From: Nemertoderma westbladi
Lineage: Eukaryota > Xenacoelomorpha > Nemertodermatida > Nemertodermatidae
Direction: 5' to 3'
Length of the DNA stretch: 48,776 nucleotides
Assembly: GCA_032718475.1 (NCBI GenBank)
Contig: JAUCBJ010005496.1
Coordinates: forward strand, 1-48,776
Each line of letters opens with the position of its first letter. The stretch's first letter is position 1. The translations under genes were made by a program, and so were the position numbers. Of this stretch, positions 1 through 11,459 are shown piece after piece. The notes beneath the pieces were generated by a model. The model was given only the letters and a program-made list of their open reading frames with translations, was not told where the DNA came from and searched no databases.

Positions 1-1030
1 GGCTAAACCCAAATGGAACCTCACATTTTAGGATAGTTATAAATCCCGAAAATAATTAACTATAAAATTAATTATTCACGAAAATATCGAAATGATAAAA
101 CTTTAAATAAAATCTCGCTTTGAAGTGAGTTCGATATTATTTCAAGGCACACTTTATATTTTTTAATTAATAAAATCTGAGACTGACTGAAAGACTGTTT
201 TTTTTCCAACAAAATCAAATCTGTGTTCAATCTAATAATATAATAATTTATTATTATTTAATTTATTTATAGTATAATTCAGTAATTTGTTAATAATTGT
301 ATTGTTAAGGGTATTATGCTAAGGCTGGCTTACCACAAGGCAGGTAACCTGTCAGCCTACCAACTAACTACTGTAATATACAGTAGGTACCCTAGCTTGG
401 TATTGAAAATACCAAGCATGCGAGCTAAAAAGTGAAAAGTAATCATGGATTGTTACTGAATTATGTACAAAGTACTGTACAGTATAAGGACGACAAACAC
501 CGTCCGTCAGTAGAGTACCGGTACCATACACAGGCCTATAATAAATAATAATATATATATAAATAAATACTACTGTATATAGGCCTACAGATACTGTATA
601 TATGTGTTAAAGGTTCGCATTAAAAAATAGTACGGACCGACGGTTCATTTCGGCCTACCAGCCTACTGTATACCGGTAGGCCTAGCTAGTACGACATAGG
701 ACCGTCACATGGGCTACCTGCACGTATATCAAATTAATGTCCCCATTGTACTGTAACAAAGATACAGTATAATAAATGGAAACAATAAGTTGTTGTCTCT
801 AAGTAGCCTACAATTAAAACGATTGTTTAACTCCATTCATGATCATGGAATGTGTCCTGTCCTTTAAGAGTTATTTTAGTCTGCCGTCTACAGTACCGGT
901 ACTTTATTTAGTATATGAAATGGAAAATGCGCCTGCAGTTGGAATAAGTATTTGCTTTCAACATCGTGCTTTTGTTTTGGTTCTATAGTACTGTATTAAT
1001 GTGTAACATACTGTATTCTAGATATATCAA
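1..1030. other. AT-rich intergenic DNA, no gene seen
   Basis: No open frame of interest and no recognisable domain on either strand. The stretch is AT-rich and peppered with short palindromic words such as TAGGCCTA, ACCGGTACC and TACTGTA, which recur in most intergenic parts of the window. Confidence 0.6.
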
Positions 1031-1035
1031 TACTT

Positions 1036-1141
1036 ATTGCACGGTTATCAAGTTATTTTCCCGTATATTTTACCCGAGGGCAGGAATAAAATGCTGCCCG
1101 AGGGTAAAATATTAGGGAAAATAACTTGATAACCGGGCAAT
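1036..1141. repeat. Imperfect inverted repeat (MITE-like hairpin)
   Basis: Two arms of about 47 bp face each other across a loop of about 12 bp. The left arm runs from ATTGCACGGTTATCAAG through TTTTACCCGAGGGCAG. The right arm runs from CTGCCCGAGGGTAAAAT through CTTGATAACCGGGCAAT. A few mismatches separate them, so the copy is moderately old. Related sequence (GGAATAACACAT, CCCATGGGCAA) appears near 2628-2748, suggesting a second decayed copy or the far end of a larger element. Confidence 0.7.
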
Positions 1142-1960
1142 AAATGTGTTATTCCACATTATTAACATTTCTAAAAGGGTTTTGTTTGGGGGCAAGTGAA
1201 GTAAATGGGGCTTGGTATTTTGGGGGGATTAAATATATATCAATATATATTAAATCATTAAAATGTATTTGTGCATACAGAATGATTAAATAATGCATTA
1301 CTAAATACTGTATAACTACAGTAGATACCGGAAAATTAAAACTTTATATTTAATTTAATTTAATATTTAATAATATTTAAAATTTTCCCTCATCCTCCGA
1401 TATTTTCGATAAATGTATCATTTAATTTTGTTGAAAAAAGTATGTTTTAATAAACTACATATAGGCGCGCCAGATCCATATTTACTGTAGAACACATCAT
1501 ACAGCAAGACCCTTTAAAGTGAAAAGAAAAATGCAGTAGGTAGCCTAACTTTGGACCACTGATAGGTCTAATAATTTTCGAAAACCTTTCTGCCTTTTGT
1601 AAACTGGATAAAAATAGTGAGTCAGTTGGAGCCTAGTCAGCCAGGATCTGAAATATTTCTTGAGTTTCCCGACATATTCACGAGTTATTATTTAGTTTCA
1701 TGATATAAAGACTAACATCGGTGTTTATTGTTCTTCGATAGGATGCAGTTTCACAGAGATTTGAGCTTATTGAGGAGACATTCGAGAATATTCACTAACT
1801 CGCTATGCTCGTTCTTTTGAATGCCTGCACTTGACCCCTGCGTGACAGAAACACTTTAGGGCCTACTTTATACCGAATACAGAAAAACTAATAATTTATT
1901 AGGACTTCATATTGGTGCATGCGGAACCATTTATAGTATACATATAAATATCAAGGAAAT
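1142..1960. other. Intergenic DNA, no gene seen
   Basis: AT-rich sequence without convincing coding potential. I see no tandem array or clear inverted repeat. Confidence 0.5.
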
Positions 1961-1969
1961 TCATTGTGT

Positions 1970-2056
1970 AGAGGTTTAACCGTTTAATTATATCGGAGCC
2001 TTGAACTCGGGTCTGACTCCAGATGTTTGTGGGTTCGAGTCCAGGAAGGTGGCCAG
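1970..2056 (+). repeat. tRNA-like sequence, probable SINE head or tRNA pseudogene
   Basis: A good RNA polymerase III B box (GGTTCGAGTCC) at about 2032-2042 follows a segment (GGGTCTGACTCCAGATG) that resembles the anticodon or variable arm of a long-variable-arm tRNA (Leu or Ser type). A possible weak A box lies near 1970-1985. The acceptor stem does not close, so it is not a functional tRNA. A tRNA-derived SINE head is the likelier reading; no tail copy was traced. Confidence 0.4.
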
Positions 2057-2059
2057 GGA

Positions 2060-3058
2060 AATTTTCATTCCCGATTCGCATAAATCTCTGTTAGGCCTAT
2101 ATATAAAAAAGACTGATTCCGCGTTACATTACCGTAATCATTAGCATACTGCATAGTAGTTACAGTAGTTACAGTTTTATTTAAAGCCAGCTTTATTATT
2201 ATTCAAATAAAATCAATATTCATTTCCTTAAGACTGCGTCCAACTTACATATTAAACATAAAGATAGAAAAGAGCACGAAATATGTACTGTAGGGCCTAC
2301 CTACTGTAGCCTGCTGTACAGACTTGTATCGCTACCAGTCCACATCTTCAGAGCTTCGCAGCTTTATCCCCCAGGCAGTCGGACAGCAATTAAGTGATGA
2401 ACAAATCGTACAGTACCACACACAGGTACCACCAGTATTAAGCCTATACCATGCCAAGCAGCTTGGTCTGGTCAGCCCACTGCCTGGCTACAGGCTGCAT
2501 ACCGTACCGGTCTGGTACTTTCAATTTCAGACAATGCATAATGATACAAAAATGAGTTGTGGTACCGGTAGGTATGTTCTGACAATCTGATTTGCTAATA
2601 GAGCTAGGCCTAGGATATTAGGCAGTTGCATAGCAACGCGGGAATATCACTAATATTTTCCCATGGGCAAAAAGCAATATTTTTTAGGTAGCCCATTATT
2701 AGAATTGATATTTAACCCGCTCATAAATGGGGAATAACACATATTAGACATCACATACTACCGTAGATCATTTCAATTGCGAATATTTTCTACACAAACT
2801 AATTTACTCGTCTCAAAAATGATGATTTTCCGAATCAGTTTGATCTATATTTAGAGGTTTCAATGCAACATTAAGGCCTACACTTTTTAGTAAAACTTTC
2901 ACATCTTTTTATTTTCATAAAATTGATAAATTTGGTCAATTATGAAACATAATAATATAAAAATGTTATAAATTAAGACTTTCGGAAAATCGCCATTAGG
3001 ATGACGTTTTCGTGGAATGGTCCGTTGGTATATTATATCTAATTGTCCAGATTTTAAG
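2060..3058. other. Intergenic DNA, no gene seen
   Basis: An 88-codon open frame at 2324-2590 has no recognisable domain and lies among the same palindromic words as the rest of the spacer, so I do not call it a gene. The remainder is AT-rich and featureless apart from the decayed repeat around 2628-2748. Confidence 0.5.
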
Positions 3059-3061
3059 TAA

Positions 3062-3833
3062 GGGGTCATCCATAAAAGACGTCTGAGAAAATCCCGAATT
3101 TTTGGACCCCCCCCCCTCCCCCCTGTCCGCGAATGTCCGGTTTTTGACCCCCCCCCCCCCCTCCCCCCTATTCGGACGTCCGAATTTTAGAAAATAAAAC
3201 AGAAAACAAATACACGAATTATTGCTGTACAACAGGGTCGCTTTATCTTTTTTGAGCAAGTTCCATTCTTCTTGCCCCTTTCGGAATTGCTTCTCTCTAG
3301 ATAACTCGCTATGCGACTTTCTATATAGTTCGATAAATTTATTGTATTCCGACATTGCTGGGAGTTATTACCGGTACCGGTAGCCTATTTATCGTGCAGC
3401 CTTAGGCCTGCCGGGAGTGGGCACTAGTAAAGAATAGGGGACCGCAGTACTGACCAGTACATTATCAAACTGAAACTACTTATTAGCCAGTATAATATAG
3501 CGTTACGGTACGGGCTTAATACATTGTAATACATGATAAACTTCACGTATACTGTACAGTGTACAGGTACACCCATCAAGGGTTAGGTTGGCCGTCTCCC
3601 CAGATTCTGAAACTGAAACGTTTACTTTCACTTTAAATATGCGGGGCCTAGGTGCCCATCCCAAAGTTAAGTTTAGACTACATTTCGCCATATGGGCTGC
3701 AAAGTTGACAATAAAAAATTTAAAAACAGACGTCCGAATTTTGCTACACCCCCCCCCCCCTGTCCGTAAATGTCCGGATTTGGCCGACCCCCCTCCCCCC
3801 CCTCTAGCTCGGACGTCTTTTATGGATGACCCC
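3062..3833. mobile_element. Non-autonomous TIR element, PIF/Harbinger-like by target site
   Basis: Terminal inverted repeats GGGGTCATCCATAAAAGACG (left, from 3062) and its complement (right, ending 3833) are essentially perfect for about 21 bp. They are flanked by TAA on both sides (3059-3061 and 3834-3836), matching the three-base TWA target duplication of PIF/Harbinger elements. Just inside each terminus lies a C-homopolymer block broken by a TGTCCG-type motif (3108-3170 and 3750-3803). No transposase frame is present. Superfamily assignment is inference from target site and GGG terminus. Confidence 0.7.
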
Positions 3834-3839
3834 TAACAA

Positions 3840-4458
3840 TAATTGCTTAAACTATTATTCATATAATCCAAAAAAGGTGTTCTCTCGAATTCCCACGGTT
3901 CAACATAAAACAGTTCTTTACTCCACTACTGGGTCAGAGAAATAATGTATGATAAAAAATCATCGGAACTTCTTGTCACCACTACTATTTTCACGAGACA
4001 GTAAAATATACTATAACTAATTGCAATTTTTGTAAATTTTTACATGATTACTGTAACATGTAGGCCTAATAATTATATTTAATTGGCGGATTGGCTCGTT
4101 TGATGTTATTGTTCCAGATTGTCAATGTTTGCCAACTCTCAATGTTATCAGCCAATCACTGGTGCCAATATTATACTGAATAGTTATTTTCATATTCGAA
4201 TAATATTAGGCAATGGCAAGGGCAAAGGTTGTAAGATCGATTGCTGTTAATCTGTTAATCTAGTCTAATTTGGAATATCTTCAACTATAGATGGATTTCA
4301 CCCAGTTTACAAGGTTACGTCCCATAAAGAAGAACAATTTGTTTATTTGATGATGGCAATTAAGAGCATATTTATTATAGATAATATATAGGCTAATAAT
4401 ATAGGATTATAATTAAGCGGTTAAGGGGTAATAGGATATACAGAAACACAAGGACATG
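3840..4458. other. Intergenic DNA, no gene seen
   Basis: AT-rich, no domain and no tandem repeat. CTTCTTGTCACCAC at about 3971 is found again in inverse orientation near 37800, so part of this may be an old dispersed repeat. Confidence 0.5.
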
Positions 4459-5040
4459 GGCCCATGTGATGAACACCAGACTTTCTGACGTTATATTTCA
4501 CTTTGCAGTTACCCCCATGTGAAGAATACCAGGATTTCACCAAAAACACAGGTTACAGAAGAGCTGAATCTAACCAAAACAATAAACGAATTAGTATATG
4601 TAAAGGTTATAAGATAGAAATGAGCGCTATAAAACACTTAATATAGATAAATATAACTAAATAAAAATTCTTCATATATAAAATTCCAATAAAAAGTCGA
4701 CGGAAAAGTGAAATCCTGTTATTTTTCATGGGCAAGGGCATGAATACATAATAAGAACTATAACGCCCATGTGAAGAATACCAGGATTTCACTTTTCGGA
4801 CGACTTTTTATTGAAATTTTATATATGAAGATTTTTTATTTTTTTAAATATATCTTTATTAAGTGTTTTATAGCTCTTGTTTCTGTCTTATAACCTGTTC
4901 ATATACAATTCGTTTATTGGTTTGGTTAGATTGAGCCCTTCTGTAACCTGTGTTTTTGGTGAAAACCTGGTATTCTTCACATGGGGGTAACTGCAAAGTG
5001 AAATATATCGGCAGAAAGTCTGGTATTCTTCACATGGGCC
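4459..5040. mobile_element. 582-bp foldback element
   Basis: The whole interval is a long inverted repeat. The left end GGCCCATGTGATGAACACC is matched by the right end complement GGCCCATGTGAAGAATACC. The arms remain alignable inward, through an AACAATAAACGA segment and an AATAAAAAGTCG segment, to a centre near 4735-4760. The motif CCCATGTGAAGAATACC also occurs inside the arms, so each arm carries an internal repeat of its end. No protein is encoded. The element would fold into a hairpin with arms of roughly 280 bp. Confidence 0.8.
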
Positions 5041-5300
5041 AAATATTATATATAAACAGAAAAAATAGGAATAGTAAAGAATATAACGTAATATACAGTA
5101 ATGTAGAAAAAGAGGGAAGTAATAATGGGCTAATGAGTAATAAGTGATTGTAGCACATTGAAGATACCTGCCTATATAGCTAATCAGGGGTAAAGGATAC
5201 AGCTGTTTATCTGTGACGGTAAGGTAATAAATAATAATATATTTTTTTTTATTGTTTGAGAGCGACCCGCCGCGCCACTATAAAGGGGAATGGAATGGGG
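5041..5300. other. Spacer, nothing recognised
   Basis: Short AT-rich spacer between the foldback element and the dispersed repeat that starts near 5309. Confidence 0.5.
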
Positions 5301-5308
5301 GGAATGGG

Positions 5309-7290
5309 GGCATTCGCGCAGCACGAGACTCAGTTATAAGACACCAATTAAAATTGAGCGATTCTAACACAAAATCTAGAAAATTAGACAAAAATTAGAG
5401 AAATTAAACCAAACCACCAATCAATCCAAGAAAGGGGGACACTGTGTCCCTCTCCTTTTAATCTGCATCCCAACCCAAAGGCACAGACGGTACCGGTACG
5501 TGAGATTGATGGCAGGTAGGTTTGAGAGTAAATTTGTGTTTTACGGGTAAAATCAAGATCGTCGTCTGCTCAATTTGTCAGAAATATGAAAAATTATCTT
5601 ATGCCGATGTCGATGCAGTAAATGATAATGAAATAATTAATTTAATATACCGGTACCCTCTTCCCTCTGTTAATTTTTTTTTTAATAAGCCTAATATTTT
5701 GAGGAATAAACTATATTGGATATAAAGCCTTCTGACATGCCTAGTGATAATTGACAATTATTGAATAATAGCTGTCTTTTACCTGATAACGAAAGCAATA
5801 ACACAATAATATATTCTACAGTAATATGCTTGACCAATAAATGAGCAATATTTAATATGCATATTACAATTTTTATGCCGTTTAATTACTTTTTAGGTGA
5901 ATTAAAAACACTTTTATTAAAGCAAATCACTTGAACTAATTAAAAACTATAATGGAATGGGGTATGCGGATTACAGCTTTGTATAATTTTTAAGTATAAT
6001 TATTTAAGGGGAGTAGAATAGGCATTTTTTCCATACAAACTACTATTAAGCCTCGGTACCATTTTAGAACGCATCAGATTACTTTATAGGCCAACTGTTC
6101 TTGCATTCCAACCAGAATTTAATAGGATTTCTGGTGAACCAATTTTTTTTTTGAATTTCAATTTTTTTTCATACATAGGCTTATTTTTTGAAAAATTGAC
6201 ATAATTGAAAAAAATGTCTGTCACAAACATTAAAATTACAATTCGGTGTTTATGCGTACATTATATAAAAAAAATAATTGGTTCACGTTATTCTACGGTA
6301 AAAAATGATCCTAGCGAGAAATGTCTTTAACTCAAATAGCAGATCAGAAAAATGTACCGAAAAAATTTGAAAAACCCATTTAAATCCAGTTAAAATGTGA
6401 ACCTTCCAACGCAAAAACTGTCTGTTATTATGAAATAATGTCTGTCAATATACCTAGCAAAAAGAAAGCACAAAACCATGCTAAGATTTTTACTATGGGG
6501 GTTTTCCTGGTCGCTGATTTCATTTCTGAGGTCAGTTTTCACTTTTAATGAAATCTAGTTAGTTTGTACGTCTCTCTTTCGGTCTTTCTGACTATCCGAC
6601 AATCTGTCCGTCAAATATAAGAAAAAGGCATACAATCTAGTTAAAAGTTTAGCTAGAGGGATTTTCCTGGTCGCAGAATTCATTTCGAGTATCAGATTTA
6701 ACATTTGATGACTTCTTCGTTTGATAGTCAGTCTGTCGGTTATATTTTGACGGACATACTGACAGTCATACAGATAGAAACGACGAGGCCAAATTTGAAT
6801 ATTGAGATCAGAAATGAAGTCACCGACCACGAAAACCCATATATAGGGAATTTTTTAGACAGATAGTTTGCTTTTTACTGACGGACAGACATACTGACGG
6901 ACAAACCGACAGTCAATCGGACAGACAGCCATATCTCGAGAAATATGACAGATCTTGCTAAACGGTTTTCAAATTTGGAATCTTCATAAAAATCTGCTCT
7001 AAATGAAACGGAAAAAAAAATTTGAAAAAAAAAAATTTGGATGCCTGTACTACTCCCCTTAAATCTTATTCTAGAAAATAGTTAATTTCCAATAAAGGGC
7101 TGCAGAAAAATGATGTTTTTTACCATAATCAACTTAATTAACTGCTTTTATCTTACATTATCAAAGGCCACACGCATATCAACTTGGAAAATATCTAAAC
7201 TTCAAAATTGGACACAACAGAACGACATGTTCATTAATGGCACCCCTACGCTAAGGCTCACCTTACTTCGTGGCTCACCCCACAGTAACG
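5309..7290. repeat. Dispersed repeat copy A (with an inserted TTAA element)
   Basis: Several blocks are collinear with 43733-47775: TCGCGCAGCACGAGACTCAG and CTCTCCTTTTAATCTGCA (about 5313-5468), TCAATTTGTCAGAAATAT (5571), GAATAAACTATATTGGATAT (5703), AAAGCAAATCACTT (5920), GGCCACACGCA (7167) and CTTCGTGGCTCACCCCACA (7265). The copy is interrupted between 6008 and 7058 by a TIR element that is absent from copy B. No convincing coding frame survives; the repeat class is unknown. Confidence 0.65.
6008..7058. mobile_element. 1.05-kb non-autonomous element inserted at TTAA
   Basis: Termini GGGGAGTAGAATAGGCAT and, reversed, GGGGAGTAGTACAGGCAT agree at 16 of 18 positions and are flanked by TTAA on both sides (6004-6007 and 7059-7062). 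The unoccupied site is visible in repeat copy B at 46978-46981, where a single TTAA sits in the same flanking sequence. TTAA duplication is typical of piggyBac and Kolobok elements. The interior holds a degenerate repeat (TTTTCCTGGTCG near 6502 and 6663, inverted near 6820) and many GACGGACAGAC-like words, but no transposase. Confidence 0.85.
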
Positions 7291-7299
7291 AACATGATA

Positions 7300-8370
7300 A
7301 ATTACTTTTAAATAATGTCATATTTGCTCTTCATGTGTTTGTCCTCGCGACATACTAAATATGTGACAAGGCGAACTAAAACATACAGTAGATGATGATT
7401 ACTATGGACAATTTAATATCCATCTTTAAAATATTGTTATTATTTTTAACAGCTAATTTTTCGATCATATAAAATAATGTTAAAACACAGCAAATATAAT
7501 AGCAGAAATAATTATTTAAACCACCTGAGAAAAACTACGAGCGGCGGAAGTAAAAAAAAAACTAAGAGTTTCTCAAATGATATTTTATTTTTAAATTGCT
7601 ATTTTTTTGATTCTGAGACAAAATAAGTCATAATTCCAACGATAGTGCGATAGTCCCAGCCGCCACATTATATTGTCAGAAATCAACTGCAGATTGAAAA
7701 TACAGTTCGTTTTATTACAACTTCCTAGTTTCAGTTTGACTGGATAAGGTTAAGGATTAAAGTAGCAATTTAAGAATAAAACTTTTATAATAATTAATTA
7801 ATAATTAATAATAAAAAATGGTCCTTAAGAGGAAATATATAAACAAAAAACAATGGCAATTAAAAATACACAAATAAATCAAGAGTGGAATCATTAATAA
7901 ATAATAAAGAAAGATAGAAACCTTTGTGAAAAACAGGAGGTAGTTAATTTTGCTACATTTTTTTGAAGAACTGCTAAATTATAAAGCAATAGTTTATTTT
8001 ATTATATTAGTTTTCGGCACAAAAATAAAAATAATTAAAAATATCCCAGTTGTAGGATGTTAGGTCAACAGTCGGAGCGATATAACATCCTTTGTGTTAT
8101 ACTCTATTGACTCTCGTTTATTGTTTTGGTTAGAATAACGTGCTCACTGTAACCTGCTCTTTTCCCTTAATCTACCTATTCGGACCGTTAAACACAACCT
8201 CAGTAGAAACGCGATAAAAGGATAAGCGCACATTCTAATAATACAGACGGTATTGTTTTACCACCAGGGCACTGTCACGGCCAACGCCAAAGCAGCAAAA
8301 ATAGGTTTCAAATGATAAAGATAAAATAACGTTCCATATAATTATAATAAAAACATTAATATAACATAAA
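7300..8370. other. Intergenic DNA with one copy of a 45-bp shared module
   Basis: No gene seen. At 8112-8156, on the minus strand, lies a copy of a module that starts CAGGTTACAGTG and ends ACAATAAACGAG. The same module occurs at 4549-4590, 4911-4950, 27064-27106 and 44981-45022. Confidence 0.55.
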
Positions 8371-8374
8371 ACCC

Positions 8375-8900
8375 AATAAGAAATTCGCAATCAATCCAAA
8401 CCCCATTTTTTGGATTCTAAATCATCTTGTTAATGTCCAAAAGGTATATTTGCGGATATTTATTCATGGAAATAAATTAGCTGAATACAAGACAAAATAG
8501 GTACATAGGGACGAAAAAGTAACGAATTAGTGATATTCCTTAGTATAATGATATTGTGTAAATAATTGTCCAAAAATTTACACTAATGTTAACAAAGATT
8601 TTTCATTTTCACATGATAAAATTTGACTGCTGATATTGAATTGATAATGATGAAATTTGGAATAAAATTTCGATTTCCGGTATAATTTACCTGTACTTGT
8701 TTTGTGTAAATAATATCACAATACTGAAGCTGTTTATATTTGATTGGTTGAGTTACATTTCCTAGTTTAGGAAGATAAGTTGTGTTAATAACCCTCCTAT
8801 ACTGAATCATATCGATAGTCATTGAAGTTTTTCTGATCCAAATTTGGGAAAAACCCCAGCAAGTCACCTTGCCGATATGTAAATCACCTTGCCGATATGT
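8375..8900. repeat. Dispersed repeat, related to a copy inside the calpain intron
   Basis: Collinear blocks are shared with about 28885-29555: TTCGCAATCAATCC, TTTTGGATTCTA, CTTGTTAATG, TTTATTCATGGAAAT, AAAGATTTTTCA, ATCGATAGTCAT and CCAAATTTGG. The copies are diverged. A local tandem duplication (TCACCTTGCCGATATGTAAA, about 8865-8903) ends this copy. No coding capacity recognised. Confidence 0.6.
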
Positions 8901-8904
8901 AAAA

Positions 8905-9437
8905 TTCATGTTGATAACGAAAAAACATGAAATAGAAAGTGATCCACATAATCTATTGATATAGACTTATTTAGGGTAGCAAGATAATGTAGATTCAAAA
9001 AAATGTTGTTCGAATGGATTGCGAATTTCCCCCCACTTTTTGACTAGATTTACAGGACTAATGTTCGAGGGGGGCCGATGTAAACGCAGACTTAGCGGCA
9101 GACTGGAGAACTGCTGAGTCCCCACACGTAAATTTGAACCCAATTAGATTTAATTTCATCAAAGATTGTCTGATTTATTAGCCTTCAAACATTAGGCGAC
9201 TGTCCGATAGACAACAGTTGAAACAACTGTACCCGGGATGTCCAGCAGAACAATAAATTAGTTAGCTAAATATGGAATACAATAAATTTACATTAGATAC
9301 TAAATTTCAGTAGAAATTCACCCATTGATGATTGTCAATTATACCCAACCTTGATTAGAGATCACATGCAACATCAGAACATCAAAGGGTACAAATTATG
9401 TTATTATTAATATTAACTATCATTAATAGGGGTGGGG
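8905..9437. other. 3' flank of the copine gene
   Basis: No second gene seen. On the minus strand an AATAAA (plus-strand TTTATT at 9174-9179) about 260 bases beyond the copine stop is a candidate polyadenylation signal; nothing else is recognisable. Confidence 0.4.
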
Positions 9438-11453
9438 TCATGGATTGGGAGCAGGAGGTTGTGTTGAGGTCTGGCCAAGCGGGTGTTGTGGTTGTGGGTA
9501 GGGGGCGGTGGAGTTCTGTGGGGGGCCGTGAGACGGATACGGCGGGGCAGTTTGCTGCGATTGGGCGGCATAGTTCGGCGGTGGGTAGCTCTGTTGTGGC
9601 GGCGGTTGCCCTGGTAGTGGGACGGGTTGGCTTGGAGACGGTTGTCCCGGGGCGGGGTAGCCGTGGTACGATTGATTGGGAAGCGGCTGATTGGGTTGGG
9701 AATACGCGCCGGAAATGGGTTGTTGGCCGGGGAATGGAGGCGGCATCTGGTAGGCTGGGTCGCCTTGAGCCGGTACGTTGCCGACACAGGTATCCCCGGG
9801 TAAAGGGGGGACGATGGCGAAATCGGTGGGTGGATTAGCTTTAATTCCTCGTTTAGCCATCCAGCCGGTTATTTGATCCGGAATCTCGGCTAGAACTTCC
9901 TTTGCCAACTTCGCTTGAACCAACGAGAAGTCGCAGCCACGACCTCCGTTAAATTCCCTAAATGGTACAAACTGTACGATATCGCGCTCTGCTTTGTGTC
10001 CAGATCGATCGCTTAACAACTTGTTATCAGCATCTAGAACCTCCATTGCTTCAAAGTCTGCAGGTCCAACTCCAACTATAATAAGAGACATAGGAAGTAC
10101 TGAAGCTCGAACAATAGCGGCTACAGTTTCATCGACATCAGTAATAACTCCATCGGTAATTATTAGGAGAACGTTGTATTGAGAGCCGTCAACGCAAGTC
10201 TGGCATTGTCGAGCGACGTGGTTAATTACAGGGGAGAAATTAGTTGGGCCGTAAAGTCGAACGGTTTGTAGGGAGTATTGATAGGCTTGTATGATTCCTT
10301 GGACTCCGGATACAACGGGGTTCGTTTGGGATCCGTTGAGGTAAAACTCGTGGCTCACATGGCCGGACGACAACATTCCCCCGAAACCCAAACAGGGAAA
10401 CATTTTATCCGTGTCGTAATCCTGGATGATATCGCCAACCGCATTCAACGCCATCATATATTGGTTTGGTTCGTATTGGTTGATGTAATGCAACGAGGCG
10501 GGGGTTCGTGGGTCGCCGTTCGAAGCCGTAAAATCCACAGCGACGGTGAAGTTTAATTGCATTCCTCCACGGATATAATCAAGGAAGGATTGTATCTGAC
10601 TTATAGAGAAGTTCACCACCTCAAGAATCCCAGAATTCTTGTACTTCCTGCTATTGTGTTTTTTCTTTGGGTTTATAAACTCGAAAGAACGCGGCGATTT
10701 GGATTTTATCTCCTTTAGAGTTGTAAAAAACTCACCAATTAAATCATGACTCCCATCACTATCCCAATCCCAACACTCAACCTTAATTTGTCGATCATAA
10801 TCGCTGTTACACAATTCCGATAATTTGATAGAAAACGGTCGCCATGTTGGATTCAATGTATTTTTTATCACTTCCGTTTTATGCGCAACTACTTTAGCAT
10901 CTTGTGTCGAACCAATTCGATAAAATATTAAAAAAGGATCCGATTTACCGAGGAAATCTTTCTTGTCAAGATGTTTAGCCTGAAGTTTAAGATGAACAAC
11001 TTCTTTGCTCTCCGAAATTTCTTCAATATAAACTCTAATTTTCCCTTTACCTCCCCCAACCAATGGCTTTTCTTTGGTTCCCCCTCGACTGCTGACAACC
11101 TCACCTATAGTGAACTCGGCTCTTCCCAAGAAGTCGTGGTTAGATAACACAGCGGAAGAACTATCGACGTCGTAAATCTCGAACTTTAATGTTTGTTGTT
11201 CTTCAAAAAAATAATCCATCTTGAACTTGTGGGCAAATTTTGGATTGAGAGAATTTTTTACTCTCTCTGTTCTACCAATTTCTTTAAACTGCTGTTTGGA
11301 GCCAAATGTGGTTGCGTAAAGGATACACATTGGGTCCGATTTCGATAATATATCGCAGTCTTTTAAATTGAAGCAGGATACAGAAATTTCCACCTGGGAT
11401 TTTGGTGTTAGCATCCCACCAGCGCCACGACCACCATATTGCGGATAAGCCAT
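9438..11453 (-). CDS. Copine with a proline/glutamine-rich C-terminal tail, single exon
   Basis: A 671-residue intact protein. C2A is about residues 19-135 and C2B about 150-265, each with the Asp of KSDP (D40, D172) expected for Ca2+ and phospholipid binding. The copine vWA domain is about 300-525, with a MIDAS-type DFTASN at 307-312, ITDGVITD at 432-439 and the family signature YGPTNFSP at 401-408. Copines are cytosolic proteins recruited to membranes by Ca2+. Known family members usually stop soon after the vWA domain; this one continues about 110 residues rich in P, Q, S and Y, including PPNY at 625-628. The start has a favourable context (G at -3, G at +4). Animal copine genes normally have many introns, and none is needed here. 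I cannot assign a specific paralogue. Confidence 0.95.
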   Translation of the reverse strand: MAYPQYGGRGAGGMLTPKSQVEISVSCFNLKDCDILSKSDPMCILYATTFGSKQQFKEIGRTERVKNSLNPKFAHKFKMDYFFEEQQTLKFEIYDVDSSSAVLSNHDFLGRAEFTIGEVVSSRGGTKEKPLVGGGKGKIRVYIEEISESKEVVHLKLQAKHLDKKDFLGKSDPFLIFYRIGSTQDAKVVAHKTEVIKNTLNPTWRPFSIKLSELCNSDYDRQIKVECWDWDSDGSHDLIGEFFTTLKEIKSKSPRSFEFINPKKKHNSRKYKNSGILEVVNFSISQIQSFLDYIRGGMQLNFTVAVDFTASNGDPRTPASLHYINQYEPNQYMMALNAVGDIIQDYDTDKMFPCLGFGGMLSSGHVSHEFYLNGSQTNPVVSGVQGIIQAYQYSLQTVRLYGPTNFSPVINHVARQCQTCVDGSQYNVLLIITDGVITDVDETVAAIVRASVLPMSLIIVGVGPADFEAMEVLDADNKLLSDRSGHKAERDIVQFVPFREFNGGRGCDFSLVQAKLAKEVLAEIPDQITGWMAKRGIKANPPTDFAIVPPLPGDTCVGNVPAQGDPAYQMPPPFPGQQPISGAYSQPNQPLPNQSYHGYPAPGQPSPSQPVPLPGQPPPQQSYPPPNYAAQSQQTAPPYPSHGPPQNSTAPYPQPQHPLGQTSTQPPAPNP

Positions 11454-11459
11454 TGCAAC

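Noticed and set aside
2324-2590. 88-codon plus-strand frame
   Set aside because: No domain, includes ordinary spacer words such as GTACCGGTA, and has no supporting context.
9398-9838. Plus-strand 146-codon frame and a second minus-strand frame over the copine tail
   Set aside because: They overlap the intact copine in other frames, in low-complexity GC-rich sequence; copine has clear domains and they have none.
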